Positions 62,293-64,000 of a stretch of 64,000 nucleotides of DNA are shown here, one piece after another (the first letter of the stretch is position 1; every line of letters begins with the position of its first letter). Location of the stretch: NCBI GenBank assembly GCA_013298665.1, contig JAAFIK010000003.1:19908-83907 (forward strand), given 5' to 3'. The notes under the pieces are model-generated. The model was given only the letters and a program-made list of their open reading frames with translations. It did no database searches and was not told the DNA's origin. Source of the stretch: Chitinophagales bacterium. Its GTDB lineage: Bacteria > Bacteroidota > Bacteroidia > Chitinophagales > Chitinophagaceae. The position numbers and the translations under genes were made by a program.

Positions 62293-64000
62293 ATGAAAAA
62301 GTATCTGTTATGCTGTTGTGCCATTGGGACATTCTTTACTGCGATGGCCCAGAAACAGCAACCTGTAAAAAGCGATGTCGCTGAAAGAAAGATGTATGGC
62401 GCAATAAAAGCAGGGGAAGCCCTGCTTTCGGAAGCCCGGATGGAAATGTATAAAGGACATCCTTCAAGGGTATTCGATATTACCCTTGCTGAAGGAGGAA
62501 CTTATGCACTCAACGTAATCGGTGGTCTTAATCCTGAAAACCGGAATATGATTGTGGTGGATGATGCAGAAGCTGGTCAGTTGCAGGTAAGCAGCAATGG
62601 TTTTCAGTTGGCAAAAGCAGCTATAAACAGTGTGGGGGGCATGCTCAGTCTGCGCGCAGGTAAGCACCAGATCCGCTTCCTGAGCCAGACAAATGTATTT
62701 CCGCTTATTGATGAGATCAGCCTGACGGGAAACGGCAGCGATGCGGACATGGAAGCACGCTGGGCAAAGCTCAGCCATACATTACAGGTGCTTGCCGCAC
62801 GTACACCTGCCGCATCATCAGCAAAGAGTACCTTGCCGGCTGCAAGAGCGGTTACCAACCCTTTGGCCACCTTCTCACACGATATCGAAGAAGATTTTTA
62901 CTATACCACGGTGCAATGGGTTTACCTCACCGCAGGCGTAGCCACTACTTTTGAAACCCGCAACTCCACGATAGATCCCGTGCTGAGTGTATTCAATACC
63001 AATGATATCGACAATCAATCCTGGGCCAATGACGATGCCAACGGTGGTACAGAGTCTTACCTTACCCTCAACGTACCCGTTTCCGGTTATTACCTGTTGG
63101 TGGTGAGGCCGTACAATACCGGTACCGGTATTACCAATATTTACCAGAATGGCACCCTCCTGCTGGGCTCTGCTCCCATTGGTGGCCGCCGGAGTTATAA
63201 CAGCAGCGCAAAAACGGGCGTACAGAATTTTTTTACCTGTCAGTTGGTGCAGGGTGCCGGTGCCGCAAGTGCCCCAGATACACGCCTGTTTACGATGCAA
63301 CTGTCCGGATATCCATTTTCAGGATACAACGATGATGGCTCAGCCAATGGCGGGGATTTTGTATGGGGACGTGCATCACGCATTTCTAAAAACTATACAA
63401 CCCTGAATAACTATTATACATTTACCTGCGCCTACTCAGCAACCAGCTATGGCCGCTGTGATGTGTATATGGGTGCAGAAAACAGTAATGTCTATACTTA
63501 TTTTGCCAACCTCAAAGCTGGCGATGCCATCACGTCTGCACCAGCCACAGGTGATTACAATTGCATCAGTTGGTCGGGAGGTGTTACAACGGCCTGGCAC
63601 TGGCCGCCCGACAATTACAGCGTGTATTACGTAGCAGGTAATCCACTGCAGGGCTTTGATAATTTTTATAAAAATACTCCGGTGAAACGCTATTCCGGTG
63701 CCTGGAATTATGTACGTACCGGTGTTAATTATTCAGCCGTTGGTGTGGACCTCTGGGCCTATAACGGAAGCTATACCCATGCCTCGGTACGCCGGTTAAG
63801 CAATAACCATCCGCATGGTTATGATACGGAAAGTAAGCCCGGTGGTACGGCACGAACCTTCCATCCGCGCAATGCGCTTGATGGTGCTGCACCATCCTAT
63901 TATGGCAGTGTGGTTGATTATTATGCCCACAACAATACCTATGCACCAAGGTTGAGCGGCATTGGTGGCATTGCCACAGATAAAGCAGCCATAGACGCAG
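62293..64000 (+). CDS. Large secreted protein with PPC-like domain (runs off window)
   Basis: The frame is open from the ATG at 62293 to the window end, 569 codons. It starts with a signal peptide (MKKYLLCCCAIGTFFTAMAQ). Residues about 190-280 look like a pre-peptidase PPC-type beta-domain (DIEEDFYYTTVQWVYLTAGV, DPVLSVFNTNDIDNQSWAND). A later segment carries GDYNCISWSGGVTTAWHWPP with Cys424, resembling the NCIxW...WWP signature of a Bacteroidota domain of unknown function (DUF7689-like); the Cys and a His may be catalytic, but this is not established. The C-terminus and any T9SS signal are outside the window. Confidence 0.75.
   Translation, partial: MKKYLLCCCAIGTFFTAMAQKQQPVKSDVAERKMYGAIKAGEALLSEARMEMYKGHPSRVFDITLAEGGTYALNVIGGLNPENRNMIVVDDAEAGQLQVSSNGFQLAKAAINSVGGMLSLRAGKHQIRFLSQTNVFPLIDEISLTGNGSDADMEARWAKLSHTLQVLAARTPAASSAKSTLPAARAVTNPLATFSHDIEEDFYYTTVQWVYLTAGVATTFETRNSTIDPVLSVFNTNDIDNQSWANDDANGGTESYLTLNVPVSGYYLLVVRPYNTGTGITNIYQNGTLLLGSAPIGGRRSYNSSAKTGVQNFFTCQLVQGAGAASAPDTRLFTMQLSGYPFSGYNDDGSANGGDFVWGRASRISKNYTTLNNYYTFTCAYSATSYGRCDVYMGAENSNVYTYFANLKAGDAITSAPATGDYNCISWSGGVTTAWHWPPDNYSVYYVAGNPLQGFDNFYKNTPVKRYSGAWNYVRTGVNYSAVGVDLWAYNGSYTHASVRRLSNNHPHGYDTESKPGGTARTFHPRNALDGAAPSYYGSVVDYYAHNNTYAPRLSGIGGIATDKAAIDA

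Overview
The window is a stretch of chromosome from a Bacteroidota bacterium, most likely of the Chitinophagaceae. Supporting signs are a SusC/SusD pair, a type IX secretion (T9SS) C-terminal domain, GLPGLI-family proteins, a DUF5690 transporter-like protein, futalosine-route menaquinone genes and promoters of the Bacteroidota type (TTG-N19-TANNTTTG). No rRNA, tRNA, CRISPR array, insertion sequence or phage gene was seen. The sequence is densely coding, with 47 protein genes called; two run off the window ends.

Layout. 1-1364: two secreted surface-type proteins (first one partial). 1621-5185: a NarL-type response regulator and its propeller-containing histidine kinase. 6012-20638: a phosphonate-utilisation locus read on the minus strand: XRE-cupin regulator, SusC, SusD, two propeller/phosphoesterase proteins, a PhnZ-like HD oxygenase, a PhnX-like HAD hydrolase, a DUF5690 membrane protein and a TIGR03364-type FAD oxidoreductase. 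21040-24519: a large T9SS-secreted propeller protein. 25430-30978: esterase lipoprotein, SDR, redoxin, a lipoprotein closely resembling protein-glutamine glutaminase, and a TPR protein. 31021-33033: glycogen branching enzyme. 33169-40369: a tandemly duplicated cassette of outer-membrane beta-barrel receptor plus GLPGLI protein. 40472-42121: glnS. 42236-43294: an orphan protein with an N-terminal nucleoside-deoxyribosyltransferase-like domain and a C-terminal prokaryotic STING domain. 43702-50421: DUF2272 protein, RidA, a membrane protein, a fused MqnB-MqnD, a porin and an ammonium transporter. 50899-52808: lipase and CBS protein.

53019-58878 is a compact RiPP (ribosomally made, modified peptide) cluster: a good Bacteroidota promoter, a nine-cysteine protein, four paralogous precursor peptides of 54-59 residues, a radical SAM/SPASM maturase of FxsB-like type, a C39-peptidase ABC exporter and a very short membrane-fusion-like protein. 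All four precursors carry a double-glycine leader ending at residue 35 and one F-x-R-[L/M]-x-G motif in the core, the likely site of an aryl-to-Arg cyclophane crosslink. A terminator-like hairpin separates precursor genes from enzyme genes. 58944-64000 holds a TonB-like protein, an SDR, an M20 peptidase and the start of a large secreted protein.

The most notable items are the deoxyribosyltransferase-STING fusion without an adjacent CD-NTase, the four-precursor RiPP system, and the phosphonate locus that pairs phosphonate catabolism with SusC/SusD uptake and phospholipase-C-like enzymes. All functional calls come from reading sequence motifs; no database search was run.
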